Source: Poa pratensis (Eukaryota; Streptophyta; Magnoliopsida; Poales; Poaceae). From it: DNA of 64,000 nt. Both the position numbers and the translations under genes were made by a program. The stretch spans positions 6,965,045 through 7,029,044 of the forward strand of contig CAMZMU010000081.1 of NCBI GenBank assembly GCA_947311845.1, given 5' to 3'. Positions 20,401 through 30,674 of the stretch are shown here, one piece after another (within the stretch, counting starts at the first letter, position 1; every line of letters begins with the position of its first letter). The notes under the pieces are model-generated. The model saw only the letters and a program-made list of their open reading frames with translations, had not been told where the DNA came from and ran no database searches.

Positions 20401-22855
20401 GTACCTCACCTCACGTCCTCACCCTCCATGAAAGAAAAAAACTAATCCCTCCTCACCTGACCGCCTCCCGGCGACGGCGACGGCGACGGCGCCCTTACTT
20501 TTCTTTTCATCTCCTCCGCGTCCGCTCTTCTCCGCTCCAGACGCGTACAGACAACCATGCGCGGCCCCTGTCGAGGTCGCCTGGATGGGCTATTTAAGGC
20601 GTAGCAGGTGAACGTGAGGCGGACAAGCATCGGCGGTGTTTCAGCGGCAGGTCGCTGCTGATACATGTACTGCGCACCCCACCGCACCCTTTTGTACCTA
20701 AGGCAAATCCCTCCCTCCCGTCTGAACCACATTTCCCTGAAAAATTCATGTATTCTCGAAACGAAATGTGTAGGCTATTCTTACATGTTTGCAGAAATTT
20801 CCGTCAAATTCTGTATCTGCGCTTCATATTGGCATCAACCTTGCTCTAGACATAACTTATTTAGATGGTAGCGAGTATTATTAGCCCATTTTTTCCCTTC
20901 ATGGTGAAGTTTCACATGAAATCCCTCGAATGAATTGCAGGTCTAACATGGTCAAATTTTCATTTGTAGATGAACTAGAGAGGAATGCATCAAGTACACT
21001 ACTAAAGTATAAACTCTAATCATATCACTGCTGGGCTGTGACCCCTCTTGTTCAATCAAGGATGGCTCAGGCTCACGTTAAATGTCGTTTGTCGTTTTCA
21101 CATGGATTCCCTTTGCACTTGTGACTTGTTTTTGTATGTCAAGTATTTGCTTATATTTAGCTGTTTTTTTAATGATTTGCTTAAACTCCCAGACCCGTAT
21201 ATATATTAGACCGACTTAGTTTATGTGTACCTTGGAAACTGAGATCATATCCTGAAGTTTAGTTCAAGCTATACATGCATTGTTGTTCTAGTACTGCTCA
21301 TGATGTGTTTGGATTATTCGCTACATGTTCTTCAATATTTAATAAAATATCATGTACCACCTCACAAAGGCAATAGATTTTATACTTTTCCCATCTTGAG
21401 AAAGTTGTCTACTGTTTCGATCAGTATCATTGCCTACTTATCCCCATTGCTCGATGTAAGGATTCATGGTTCGTTTGTTTTTCTCAAGTGATCGTTAAGT
21501 TCTATCTTATTACTGTGGGATGAACATATTTGCATCCAGGCTCCTTTCTACTTAGAACAAGTGCAAATGTTACATATACTATTGTAAAAGAGTTTCATGT
21601 ACAAGTGCACATGAGTGGATCAGTTTCATGTACAAGTGCACATAAGTGGATCAGTTTCATTTGTGTGCGATATCCAATTGCTTGATGGAATGATTCGTGG
21701 GTTGTTTGCTTTTCTCTAGTGCCCACTAACTGCTACGGCCTTGCTATGGGATCAGCATATTTATGTTGTGGCTCCTATCTCATGAGCTCAAGTGCAAATG
21801 TTACAAAAATAGAGTCTGGGCCCTTCGAGTCTGAATGATGGTACTTTTAACATTTTAGAATTCATCCTGATTTCAGTGTCCTTCTACTGTCCTGGAATAT
21901 CCCCTCTTTGTGATGATGTTTCGGTGTTTCCATTTGGTCAAACAGAAAATCCAAGTAGACTTTATCACGAGCTTTTCAAAATAAATCTTCAAAACTACCT
22001 TTTGTTTGCGGGAGAGAACTTCCATTCCTGTCGTTCTCTGTTTTTTTCCTTCTAGATTCATGAAGTATCTCATATTCTCATGTAAAGATAGAACTCCATC
22101 TCCATATATCTTCTTTGATGAAAGCATATTTCTTGACATTGTTGAACCAGTCTATATAAGGTCCGATCTTATGTGAAGTATATCGGGTCTGTATAAGCTC
22201 CTTCTGTATTTGTGAAGTATCTCATGCAAGGATAGAGCTCCATCTTCATATATCTTCTTTGATGAAAGCATGTTTTGTTTGACTTTGTTGGACCAGTTTA
22301 TCCATATAAGCGTCGATCTTATGTGAAGTATATCGGATCCATATAAGTTCCTTGTAGATTTGTGAAGTATCTCATGTAAAGATAGAACTCCATCTTCATA
22401 TGAGTATTGTTGAACCAGTTTAACACCATGGTTATGATTGAGAACAATAATTCTGACTGTGCTGAAGGCTCGCTTATATGCATCCCTTCCCATTGTTGCT
22501 TTCCTCTTGTTTCTGTTTGCTCTGTTCTCCACATCCTATGGCTTCCCTGGAAGGATAGAAGGTAGTAATATTTTTGTCTTCTTCTGCATCTTATTTCTGC
22601 TCTTTTGTGCTGTCAGATCCTTGATTTCCCCTGTTAATTGTTTCTTTAAACTTATGGAGATGATGTTCGGTTTGTTTTCACGTTTTGGTTCTTGTTCGTG
22701 CTGCATTCATTGTATTCTTTTTTTTTTTGCTTCTTCATTAGGCATTTGCCTCTTCTGTGATGATTTCATTGACACCGCTGTTTCTTCTGTTCTCAACTTT
22801 CTCATGAATCTAGTCTTTCGGGTATAGATCTTTTTTATGTGACTGCTGCCTTGTT
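20401..22855. other. Non-coding region with local tandem duplications
   Basis: No supported gene. A TATA-like CTATTTAAGG lies at 20588. Two local tandem duplications are visible: one of about 230 bp (21440-21660 and 21670-21800, both ending CAAGTGCAAATGTTAC), the other of about 150 bp in three copies (about 22060-22410). A 129-codon open frame at 22438-22827 is rich in Phe, Leu and Cys from T-rich DNA and has no recognised domain. Confidence 0.5.
22060..22415. repeat. Three tandem units of about 150 bp
   Basis: Each unit contains TGAAGTATCTCATG, then GATAGAACTCCATCTTCATA and, in the first two units, ATCTTCTTTGATGAAAGCAT. Unit starts are near 22061, 22213 and 22363. The third unit is shortened. 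Confidence 0.75.
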
Positions 22856-23006
22856 CTCCCTCCTTTCCGTATTATAAGATGTTTTAGCTTTTTCGAAATC
22901 GGATGTATATAGACGTAGTTTAGAGTGTAGGTTCATTCATTTTGGTCTGTACTATGTAGTCCGTATTGGAATCTCTAAAAAGGCTTATATTTAGGAACGG
23001 AGGGAG
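22856..23006. mobile_element. Stowaway-type MITE, 151 bp
   Basis: The ends are CTCCCTCCTTTCC and, inverted, CTCCCTCCGTTCC, the typical Stowaway/Mariner terminal repeat of grasses. TA follows the right end (23007-23008), but the left flank has lost its TA. Interior sequence matches the familiar class with GGATGTATATAGACG and TAGAGTGTAG. Confidence 0.75.
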
Positions 23007-23008
23007 TA

Positions 23009-24040
23009 GATGCTAATACTTGTGTAATATCCATTACTGGGTTTGTTCAGTTCATGCAGTGGCACTAAATTTTCTTTTTTAACATTGTTGTTTCAATGAT
23101 CTATCTGCTCCGCTCTCTAGGTTTGTTTTCTTAAGATCCAGGATTCTTCTGTCGTTTATAATAAATTCCAGAGTTCTCTGATTTACTGGCCATTCCTGCT
23201 GTTAGTGCTCTATATAGTGTCTTGCTGTCCATATTGGACATTGGCTAAGAAGGTTAGAAGGCTACTACCTTGGTGGCTGTGCTGGCTGTGGATGTATAAG
23301 AGGTGAGTTGTTCATGCATTTTAATTTTCCAGGTGAAGTTCATGTGTTTTATTGTATATTTCTCGATATATGAGGGTCCTTATCCATGTCCAGTGGAATG
23401 GTTGTGTTTTATGTATTCAATTTTATTGTTAGCTTCTTTGTTCGATATCATGATGGCTTTTAATATCTCCTGGAATGCTTAGTGCTGAAGTGTTCATAGA
23501 GAAGTGTGGCCGGCCTGTCATGTAGCTCTGCCTGATCACCTGATGCACCGTTGCATCACCCTCCTGGTGTCTCGACACATGTAGTGGAGCAATTTTCCTC
23601 TGTGCTGCTAGGTTACTTGCATGCTAAATGATTTTAATTATAATATCCCTAGCTACCTTGTAGTTTCAAGATCTGCTATGGTAGAATTGGCCAAAATCGG
23701 CTAAAATGCTTCACGATTTCTAAGTTTATCTTACTGCCTACGTGCTCACATAAAAGTGGTTCCTGTCCTATTAAATATATTTTGATGAATTGCCATACGT
23801 TATAAATGCCGCCTTGGAGAAAGCAGCCATTTAACAGTCAATTTTGGATAGAAATCAGAAAAGGGCTAATGGTGAAATTGTGATTTGCATGTGTGTCCAT
23901 CTTGGTCTGCGCTAGAAAAACTTTTCTGTGGACTGCCATTACGTTATATTTCTAGCCTGAAAACAGATTGCTCTTCAGATGTACCATCTCTTTGGTTTCC
24001 AGGTGGTGGAACTGCAAATTCAGATGCTAAATTTGTTGCT
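23009..24040. other. Non-coding region
   Basis: No reading frame or repeat that I could support. The sequence has unremarkable AT-rich composition and may be the upstream part of the helicase relic that follows. Confidence 0.4.
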
Positions 24041-24392
24041 ATATTAAAAGGGGCACGTTTCTAGGTTATCTTACTGGAAAGTGTTCTCTGGTCCTCTGGG
24101 ACAAGGCCCCTATGAAGCATAAAAGGTGCTTTTAGATGCTATACATCGCTTTGCATGATATTCTTGAGTCTGGCTATGCCGCTGCAGACCTGCAGTGCAT
24201 TTTCCATTCGGTGGTGATCCAGTTATTTTAGGTGGTGAATTCAGGAAACATGTACCTGTTGTTGAAGGTTGTTCACGATCTGTAATTTTTAACATGAAAT
24301 TAACTATGCCACTCTGGGTACCTGTTCGTATTCTCAAGCTGAATATTAACATGCAGTTGAGTATCAGTTCTGCTGAGCAAGCTGAACTGTAA
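24041..24392 (+). pseudogene. PIF1-like helicase fragment (Helitron type)
   Basis: An intact protein of this family is a 5'-3' DNA helicase fused to the Helitron replication initiator. The first part reads KRGTFLGYLTGKCSLVLWDK followed by APMKHKRCF and a stop. This matches the Walker B region, where the family has WDEAPM; here Glu is replaced by Lys. After a frame change the second part reads FPFGGDPVILGGEFRKHVPV, then ILKLNINMQL, matching the family's GGDFRQ-LPVV and L-L-NMRL motifs. Walker A and the C-terminal motifs are not seen. Stops, the frameshift and the lost Glu show decay. I see no Helitron ends for it; it is not part of the 29022-39354 Helitron. Confidence 0.75.
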
Positions 24393-24639
24393 GATTTAAG
24401 GGAAGATGTGTTCACTGTAACGGAAAGGTTGCAGCATCAAGGACCGATGGTGTTAGCATACTAACATGGGTCAAAATACCTTGTGATCTTGGATGTGTTG
24501 TAACTTGTAACTCATAAATTCAACCTGTTTTTCCGGTGGTTGAGAGCTTCCAAAGAAATAACCAATCTGATCTATTCCAATAGTACAGATGCAGATCTTC
24601 GATGTCCTTTAAGTACTGCAACTTGCCTTGTTTATCTTC

Positions 24640-25148
24640 CTCTAACGTGCAAGTAAACGCATGCACATTTTCTATTCCTGGGTTCTCTACCTCTTGATCT
24701 CCCTACATGTCACGATGCTGTGGCCTCTTGACCCTCTGCAATTTGCAAACGCGACACTAGCCCGTTGGATCCATCTCATTGTTTGCATGCATACGATTAC
24801 CAACATTAAAAAAAAACTGATCCGTGTTATGGTTGCTATTGAATTCAAATTAACCTCAGACAGCAACTGGTGGGTACGGTTAATACAAACGGGTGCATCT
24901 TCACGTCATATGTTCCCAATGAGAACTCTCTCGGACCAGCTGCTGCTATTTATGAGGAATGCACACTTCTTTGTTGTTATATTCCTGCACTGTATGGCTG
25001 CACATGTTTTAGCTAGCCATACAGAGACGCCTTTGTCGACTGTTTGGCAGGAGGACCCCTCTGATTTTCTTATCGGTGTAATCGCGGATAATGTAACTTT
25101 GTTGCCTAATGAATAAAATCTACCATGACGGCTTTCCCTCAAAAAAAG
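24640..25148 (+). pseudogene. Possible LINE RNase H-like tail fragment
   Basis: The last about 50 codons of an open frame ending at 25116 (CMAAHVLASHTETPLSTVWQ onwards) resemble the C-terminus of the RNase H-like domain in plant LINEs, where N-x-AAH-LA is conserved. A short A-rich run (CAAAAAAAG, 25140-25148) follows 24 bp after the stop. No target duplication was found and the upstream part does not resemble LINE pol, so this is tentative. Confidence 0.4.
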
Positions 25149-25159
25149 TTGTTAGATGA

Positions 25160-25960
25160 AAAAACAACTTTTGTGTCGCCTATGTAAAAAAGATAAATTT
25201 TGGTGTTAAATAAAGCCATTTTCACTAGACATCCTTTTGTCTTTTTATACCGGCGACAAAAAATGTCGGTTTATCACGAAATTTTACTTGCGCCCACAAA
25301 ATTTGGAGTTCTATGCGTGAACTTTTTTTACGGAACTTTTTGACATATCAAAATGTGTTTTTCAGTAAAAAGGGCATATAAAGAGCCAAAATGTGAATTT
25401 CTCAATTATTTTAGGCTGCACAACAACGCCACATTCTAGACCAACAACATCCCTGCGATGTTCAAGCTGATTGACTAGTTGACCCCCGAGTCCCAGAGGT
25501 TTTCATCGTCGTTGTCCTCCTCATCATCAACCTCAAGTCTCTATGGATGGCTAACTGATCCATAACAAATGGGTACTTCTTCACATGTTATGTGTTCACA
25601 AAGTTGTTACATGAAGAACCTCGTAAAAAGACAAAATTTGGAGTTAAAAGAATGTTTTTTATAAAGGCCCTTTAAAATGTCGTTTTTCATGAAACTTTAC
25701 ACGCGCCTCTCAAATTTGGAATTGTAATGCGCAATGTTTTTTACGGATTTTTTGACATTTTATAACATGTTTTTCAGTAGAAGGAGTATTTGCACCTAGA
25801 GCCAAAATGAATTTCCTATAATTTTAGTCTGCACGAAAACGCCACGCTCCATACCAACAGCATCTCTCTGCGATGTTCAAGCCGATTGACTAGTTGTTGA
25901 CCCGCCAGTCCCAGACCCAGAGGTTCTCATCGTCGCTGTCCTCCTCCTCATCAACCTCAA
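25160..25960 (-). repeat. Tandem duplication of the hypothetical gene's 3' end
   Basis: About 25185-25548 and 25640-25965 share the order AAATTTGGAGT, TTTTTCAGTA, GAGCCAAAATG, CGATGTTCAAGC, then the acidic-tail codons. The inner copy keeps only the tail (25475-25546) and lacks the rest of the gene. It is therefore a third, partial copy. Confidence 0.65.
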
Positions 25961-26594
25961 TCTCTATGTAGCCATATGTGTGGTACCTCCTAACGAGTTC
26001 ATCTTCCAGTCCCGTTGCGCCTGCAGATTCACCACAGCCATGGTCTTGGCTGCGCGCATCTCCTCGCGCCTCTGCGGAGTGAAAGTTTCAGGCTGTCGAT
26101 AAGCTCGTGGTCGACGCGGAGGACAGGGCGTGGTAGCTTGGCCTTGGCGAGCAGAAAGTCGACGGACTCCTGGCTCAACCGCTTCTTCCTCATTGCTCGC
26201 TTCTTCCCCGCTTCCGCCTCCTTCTTGCATAGTGGCGCGCTGCGGCCTCCCTCACCGACTTGTGCCTGCTCGACGCCGCAGCAACCCAGCACTTGTCGAG
26301 CGCTGCCATCGCTGCCGTCTTCCAGTCGCTCGCCGGCACCTGATCCTTGGCATTCTCGCAAACTGCGGACGGCACAACATTGGAGCCGCTCGCCGCCGTA
26401 TGCTTGGCCTTGTCGCCCTTTCCACTTTTCATCATCTCACGGGGCTCGCCATGGATGTCCAGAGCGTCGAGGCCGACCTCGACGCGACTCACCTCCTTCT
26501 CGGAGCTGGACTCAGGGCTGGAGGTCATCACGAACTCCCTTTTGTTTGAATCGAAGCGAGAAATCGGCGCCCTGGAAAGTGGCTCCTTCGCCAA
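25890..26594 (-). pseudogene. Hypothetical acidic-tail protein, copy 2 (frameshifted)
   Basis: Second copy of the 19319-19991 gene. It starts MAKEPLSRAPISRFDSNKRE at 26594 and stays in frame through SDWKTAAMAALDKCW to about 26200. It then shifts to KKRAMRKKRLSQESVDFLLA and again to REEMRAAKTMAVVNLQ before the acidic tail (stop at 25890-25892). At its end an extra GACCCA triplet pair lies before the DWRVNN codons relative to copy 1. Different frameshifts from copy 1 mean each copy decayed on its own, or that indels were introduced in assembly. Function unknown. Confidence 0.6.
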
Positions 26595-26776
26595 CCTCGA
26601 TCTCGACTTGTTGGGGTGAGCGGCGGCGCTAACGATCGGACTCCAACCCTATTGCCCCGTCGCACCCGACTCCTTTTCAGACTTATCGCTCCTTATTCAC
26701 GAGATTTAAAAATCACTTATCATACAACAATAAATATATCAAAACCTTCGAATCGGACTCCAACCCCTATTCATGA

Positions 26777-28271
26777 TTGTTTGCAGATGATTGTTTGATT
26801 TTCATGAAGGCGGATTCCGAAGTGCAGCAAGGCTAAATGATATTTTGCATGACTATAATGTTGGCTCGGGACAGTGTGCTAATAAACAGAAGGTTCAGTT
26901 TTCTTCAGTCCAAATTGTGGTGCATCGGTGAGGAGGAGCATCAAGAATGTAACACAAATCCACCGGGAAGCACTTACGGAGAAATATCTTGGTCTCCCAA
27001 CTGCAAGTGGGAGGATCACGGATAGCCAATTTGAACATATTCATGAGAGCTCGAGATCAAAAGTTCAAGGTTGGTGTGAGAAGAAGCTTTCATGTGCTGC
27101 TAAAGGTGTCCTCTTGAAATCTGTTATCCAAGCCTTACCGACCTATTCTATGAGTTGTTTCAAACTCAAAAAGGTATGTGTAAAAAGTTAACGACAGTTA
27201 TGTCAAAATACTGGTGGGCTGGCTCTTTAGATAAGAGAGGGATGCATTGGCAAGCTTGGGATAAGATGACAGAAGCCAAAGTTCATGGTGGGCTTGGATT
27301 CCGTGATCTCCAAGTTTTCAATGATGCGATGCTAGCTAAACAAGCGTGGCGCTTGTTGGAAAAACCCGAGCAGTTTATGTGCTCGTGTGTTAAAAGCAAG
27401 ATACTTTCATACAGGGGATATTTTGACAGCAGAATGCCCTTCGGGGGCCTCCCCTATATGGCGTGCAATTATTGTTGGGCGAGATGAAATCTGGCATGAT
27501 AGGTGGATCATGGGAACAAATACTATGCGGCCGATTGGTAGGCTTTCCGATGAACAGTCCAGCTTGTCTCTGGCCTGGTTCATGACACCGGAGAGTGGAA
27601 CACTGCACTTGTTCGGAAGGTGTTTCTGCCTCCAGATGGAGATGCTATTCTGGGTATGCCCAGACCAAAGCTTGCCAGCCGGACATTTGGGCATGGGCGT
27701 GGGAGAAGTCAGGTCTGTACACGGTGAAATCGGCTATAAACAAGTTATGGAAAATCGGTACAGAGAGGAGATGAATGCCAGCAGCTCGGCTGATAAGGAG
27801 AGCACTTGGAAGGCTCTCTGGAAGCTCAAGGTTTTGCCTAAAATAAGAGTCTTTTGGTGGAGAGTCGTCAAACAACTCCTACCGTGTTATAAAGAGCTTG
27901 CTAGAAGGCATATTATGGAAGAAAGGGCTGTGTGCCCTTTATGTGGCATGAGGAGGAAGCCTTACCACAGTTTGATCCAGTGCGATCATGCGAGGACGTT
28001 TTGGGAAGCTGCAGAGCGGACCTTTTCCTTAAAGGTACCAAGACTCCATCCGTTGACATGGTCTGAGGATCTTCTTGATCCGAAATTTATTGCTGGGAAG
28101 GATGCAGCACTAATTATCTCTGTTATGTGGTCTATTTGGCACAACCGAAATAAATTTACACATGGTGAGGAGGTGTACCAGCCGCTTAGATCAATGCAGG
28201 TGATTGATGATATTGTTCATAGCTTGGAGGTGCCATTGCCTGACAATGCAAATGTTGTAAGACGAGGCTGA
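26777..28271 (+). pseudogene. LINE reverse transcriptase C-terminal part and zinc-binding domain
   Basis: The relic begins LFADDCLIFMKAD at 26777, with the catalytic aspartate pair, and continues over several frames with KYLGLPTASGRITDSQFEHI and the plant-LINE hallmark VLLKSVIQALPTYSMSCFKL. Next come GGLGFRDLQVFNDAMLAKQA and the zf-RVT domain (WKLKVLPKIRVFWWRVVKQL, CPLCG and a following H/C pair in LIQCDHA). Frame changes occur near 26820, 27170, 27400 and 27480. It encodes no working enzyme. Confidence 0.85.
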
Positions 28272-28764
28272 AGTGGACAGCTCCGGAGCCTAGCTGTGTA
28301 AAACTGAATACTGATGCCGCCATTGATGGCGGTAGGAGAAGAGGAGGAACTGGGGTGGTTGCTAGGGACCATACTGGAGAGTTCTTGTGCGGCCGATGCA
28401 GTCGATATGAAGGACTTGTGGAGCCGGAGTCTGTAGAGCTCCTTGCATGCAGGGATGCTATGCTACTAGCAATAGAGAAGAAGTTTCAGAGATAGTGATT
28501 GAGACAGATTGTCTCAATGTCAAGAAGCTGTGGGATTCCAGTCTGGGAGAGCGCACGGCGGCCTTCCATGTTTTGGTGGAGATGAGAGTACTAGCTAATA
28601 ATTTCCAGGAGGTTAGGCTTCTTTACACTAGCCGGGATGCAAACCGGGTAGCTCATAGTTTGGCTAAAGAAGCTTTAAGTCAAGAACTTGTTGTTAATTT
28701 TGATGTAGCTCCTGGCTTTCTGATTGCGTTAGTTCAATCAGAGAAGCTGTCGCTTATTGAATAA
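28270..28764 (+). pseudogene. LINE RNase H-like domain
   Basis: Segments over two frames fit the plant LINE RNase H domain. They are LNTDAAIDGG with the first Asp, VELLACRDAM with the Glu, EIVIETDCLNVKKLW with the next Asp, and SRDANRVAHSLAKEA with the final Asp and His. The stop at 28762-28764 is followed within 25 bp by the poly-A tract, the natural 3' end of the element. Confidence 0.8.
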
Positions 28765-29021
28765 ATGCCGTGAGGTTTGAGCTGTCAAAAAAAAAAAAAA
28801 AAAAAAAGACTCCAACCCCTATTGCCCCGTCACCGTCGCACCTGACTCCTTTTCAGACTTATCGCTCCTTGTTCACGATATTTAAAAATCACTTATCATA
28901 CAACAATAAATATATCAAAACCGTCGAATCGGACTCCAACCCCTATTGCCCGTCGCCGTCGCACCCGACTCCTTTTCACACTTATCGCTCCTTATTCACG
29001 AGATTTAAAAATCACTTATCA

Positions 29022-30190
29022 TCTCTTCTCTATCTCTACTAGTGAGGAAAGAAAATTTGGTTCCTTAGTCTGCCGTTGGTTTTTCGTCCAACATCGTCCC
29101 CTCGCGCTTCCCTGCGCTCACTCCGCGTGCGACCAACTGGGCGAAAGCATGTTTCCTTCTCAAACCTCACGATTTTTTTTCTCCACGCATCCCGTCATCA
29201 AATCCTACCATAACTGCAGAGGGTTATTAAATGGCATCCCCCACGGTAATTATTCCAAGGTTAACACAAGGGGAAACAGCTGATTACACGGACCAATCAT
29301 AAAGTATCAATCAGCCATCAAAACCAATCATTACTTGCCAAACCAGTCGGATGAACCAAGCAGCCAGTCAAAACCAATCACAACCTGCCAATCGCCTGCC
29401 ACTGAGATCAACTGCCAGCCGCTGCCGAGCTTACCAGGTCGAGATTGCCGTCCTTAACTGCGCTGCCGGTTGATACGCCGTCTCCAGGTTACCAGGTAGT
29501 CATCGCGTCCGGCCTGTGGCGATTGGCTCTGAGCCCTGCACTCGAATGTAATTGACGCGGTAACTGAATGTACCTGTTTCACTATGATAGAAGCTGAATG
29601 CAAAGATGTCGTTGATGGAACAGTACCTTCGTTTGCTTGTGATTTTGATGCTCCCCTTGCCTTGCTTTGCCTGAAAGGAAACAAAAGTCTCAAAGTTTCT
29701 CGACAGAGTCCTCATTGGTTTCTCGACAGAGTCCTCATTGGTTTCTCGACAGATTCATCATTTCGATGGCATCATCAAAGCGTACTGGGGTAAGGACTCC
29801 ATTCGAAGACCTAACCAATGACAGAAGTTCAGGTAAATGACAGAAGTTCAGGTAAATGCATCACAACTTTAAGCTACAGTCGATCTTGTAATGCCTAAAT
29901 GTTTTTGCATCGCAGGATAGATAGAAGATCAAAAAGAATTGAAAAGACAAAAGGACGGGAGAGATATCCCGAATTTCAACTGCAAAACATGTAAAACATG
30001 TAAGACATGACTTGTACAGAATCCTCGTTTTATAACAGATCCTCATTTTATAACAGATAGGATAAGTAGTGTGTTGCATATGGGATCATCAAAACCTACT
30101 ACGGGCTCCGTTCCAAGACATAACGGACGGCAGCAATTCAGGTAAACATATCACCACCTCTTACCTACTTCGACCTTATACAGTCTAAAT
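29022..30190 (+). other. Helitron 5' part, non-coding
   Basis: Holds the conserved-looking 5' end (TCTGCCGTTGGTTTTTCGTC at about 29070). It also has dispersed AACCAATCA and ACCAGTC repeats (29300-29400), a 23-bp repeat CTCGACAGAGTCCTCATTGG in 2.5 copies (29699-29765), and a GACAGAAGTTCAGGTAAAT doublet (29819-29855). The segment near 29920 (AAAAGAATTGAAAAGACAAA) resembles the start of the coding segment near 30220, so an exon may have been duplicated. Confidence 0.5.
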
Positions 30191-30191
30191 A

Positions 30192-30674
30192 TTGGTTACT
30201 CGCTGGACAAATAGCAGATCCAAAAGAATTGAAGAGACAAAGGGAATGGGAGAGATATGCACGGAAGAAAAAATTGCAGCAGCTAATCTCAATGGAAAAC
30301 AGAGTACATCTAATACACCGGTTGCCATATCACCTGGTACGTTCATTCTTGAAGAGAGAAATGCAAGCCAAAGGGCCGCAAGGCAAAATATGACACCCGA
30401 GGAGAGGCAAGAGATAAACGCCCGCAGAAGGGAAGCCAATAAAAATAAGCCCCCCGAGGATACGCAAGTGACGAACGCCCGCCGAAGAAAACGTAGGCAA
30501 AGCATACCACCCAAGGAGAGGCAGGCGTTGCGGGCTCAACGCAACAGAGACCTTGCAGCTAAGCGGAAGATCCCGTGTGCTGAATCCATATGCATATCTC
30601 TAATGGATCATTGTGTTTACTCTTCATATGAAAAGTCTATAATGTCAAGCATGCCTTGTAGGATTCAGTTTTAG
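30192..30674 (+). CDS. Helitron-borne basic protein with ERQ repeats, 160 aa
   Basis: I do not recognise it with certainty. Residues about 60-125 are very basic and hold three related segments (NMTPEERQEINARRREANKN; PPEDTQVTNARRRKRRQSI; PPKERQALRAQRNRDLAAKR). Such TPEER-x-arginine repeats occur in the N-terminal parts of some plant Helitron proteins, which suggests an N-terminal remnant of the Helitron replicase. An alternative frame near 30222 (KELKRQREWERYARKK) fits the same style better than the start given here, so the first 50 residues may be out of frame. The C-terminal 35 residues are unlike the rest. No Rep or helicase motif follows. Confidence 0.4.
   Translation: MVTRWTNSRSKRIEETKGMGEICTEEKIAAANLNGKQSTSNTPVAISPGTFILEERNASQRAARQNMTPEERQEINARRREANKNKPPEDTQVTNARRRKRRQSIPPKERQALRAQRNRDLAAKRKIPCAESICISLMDHCVYSSYEKSIMSSMPCRIQF

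Larger units (their letters stand above)
26772..28807 (+). mobile_element. 5'-truncated LINE (L1-type) with poly-A tail
   Basis: The 16-bp duplication GACTCCAACCCCTATT occurs at 26756-26771 and 28808-28823, and a 21-base A tract ends the element (28787-28807). The insertion begins just before the reverse transcriptase FADD motif (26780-26791), so 5' truncation removed the endonuclease and most of the polymerase. Downstream come the polymerase thumb, a zinc-binding domain and an RNase H domain. Neighbouring array units show the empty site. Confidence 0.93.
26640..29021. repeat. About 120-bp tandem array, interrupted by LINE and Helitron
   Basis: Units start ACTCCAACCCCTATTGCCC and contain TTATCGCTCCTTATTCACGA, AAAATCACTTATCATACAAC and AATAAATATATCAAAACC. 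Units are at 26640-26756, 26757-26771 plus 28824-28931 (split by the LINE), and from 28932 on (split by the Helitron at 29021/29022, resuming at 39355). The array lies just upstream of hypothetical gene copy 2. Confidence 0.85.

Noticed and set aside
22438..22827. 129-codon hydrophobic frame that looks like a membrane protein
   Set aside because: T-rich DNA encodes Phe/Leu/Cys by composition; no homology recognised and it overlaps the end of a tandem repeat.
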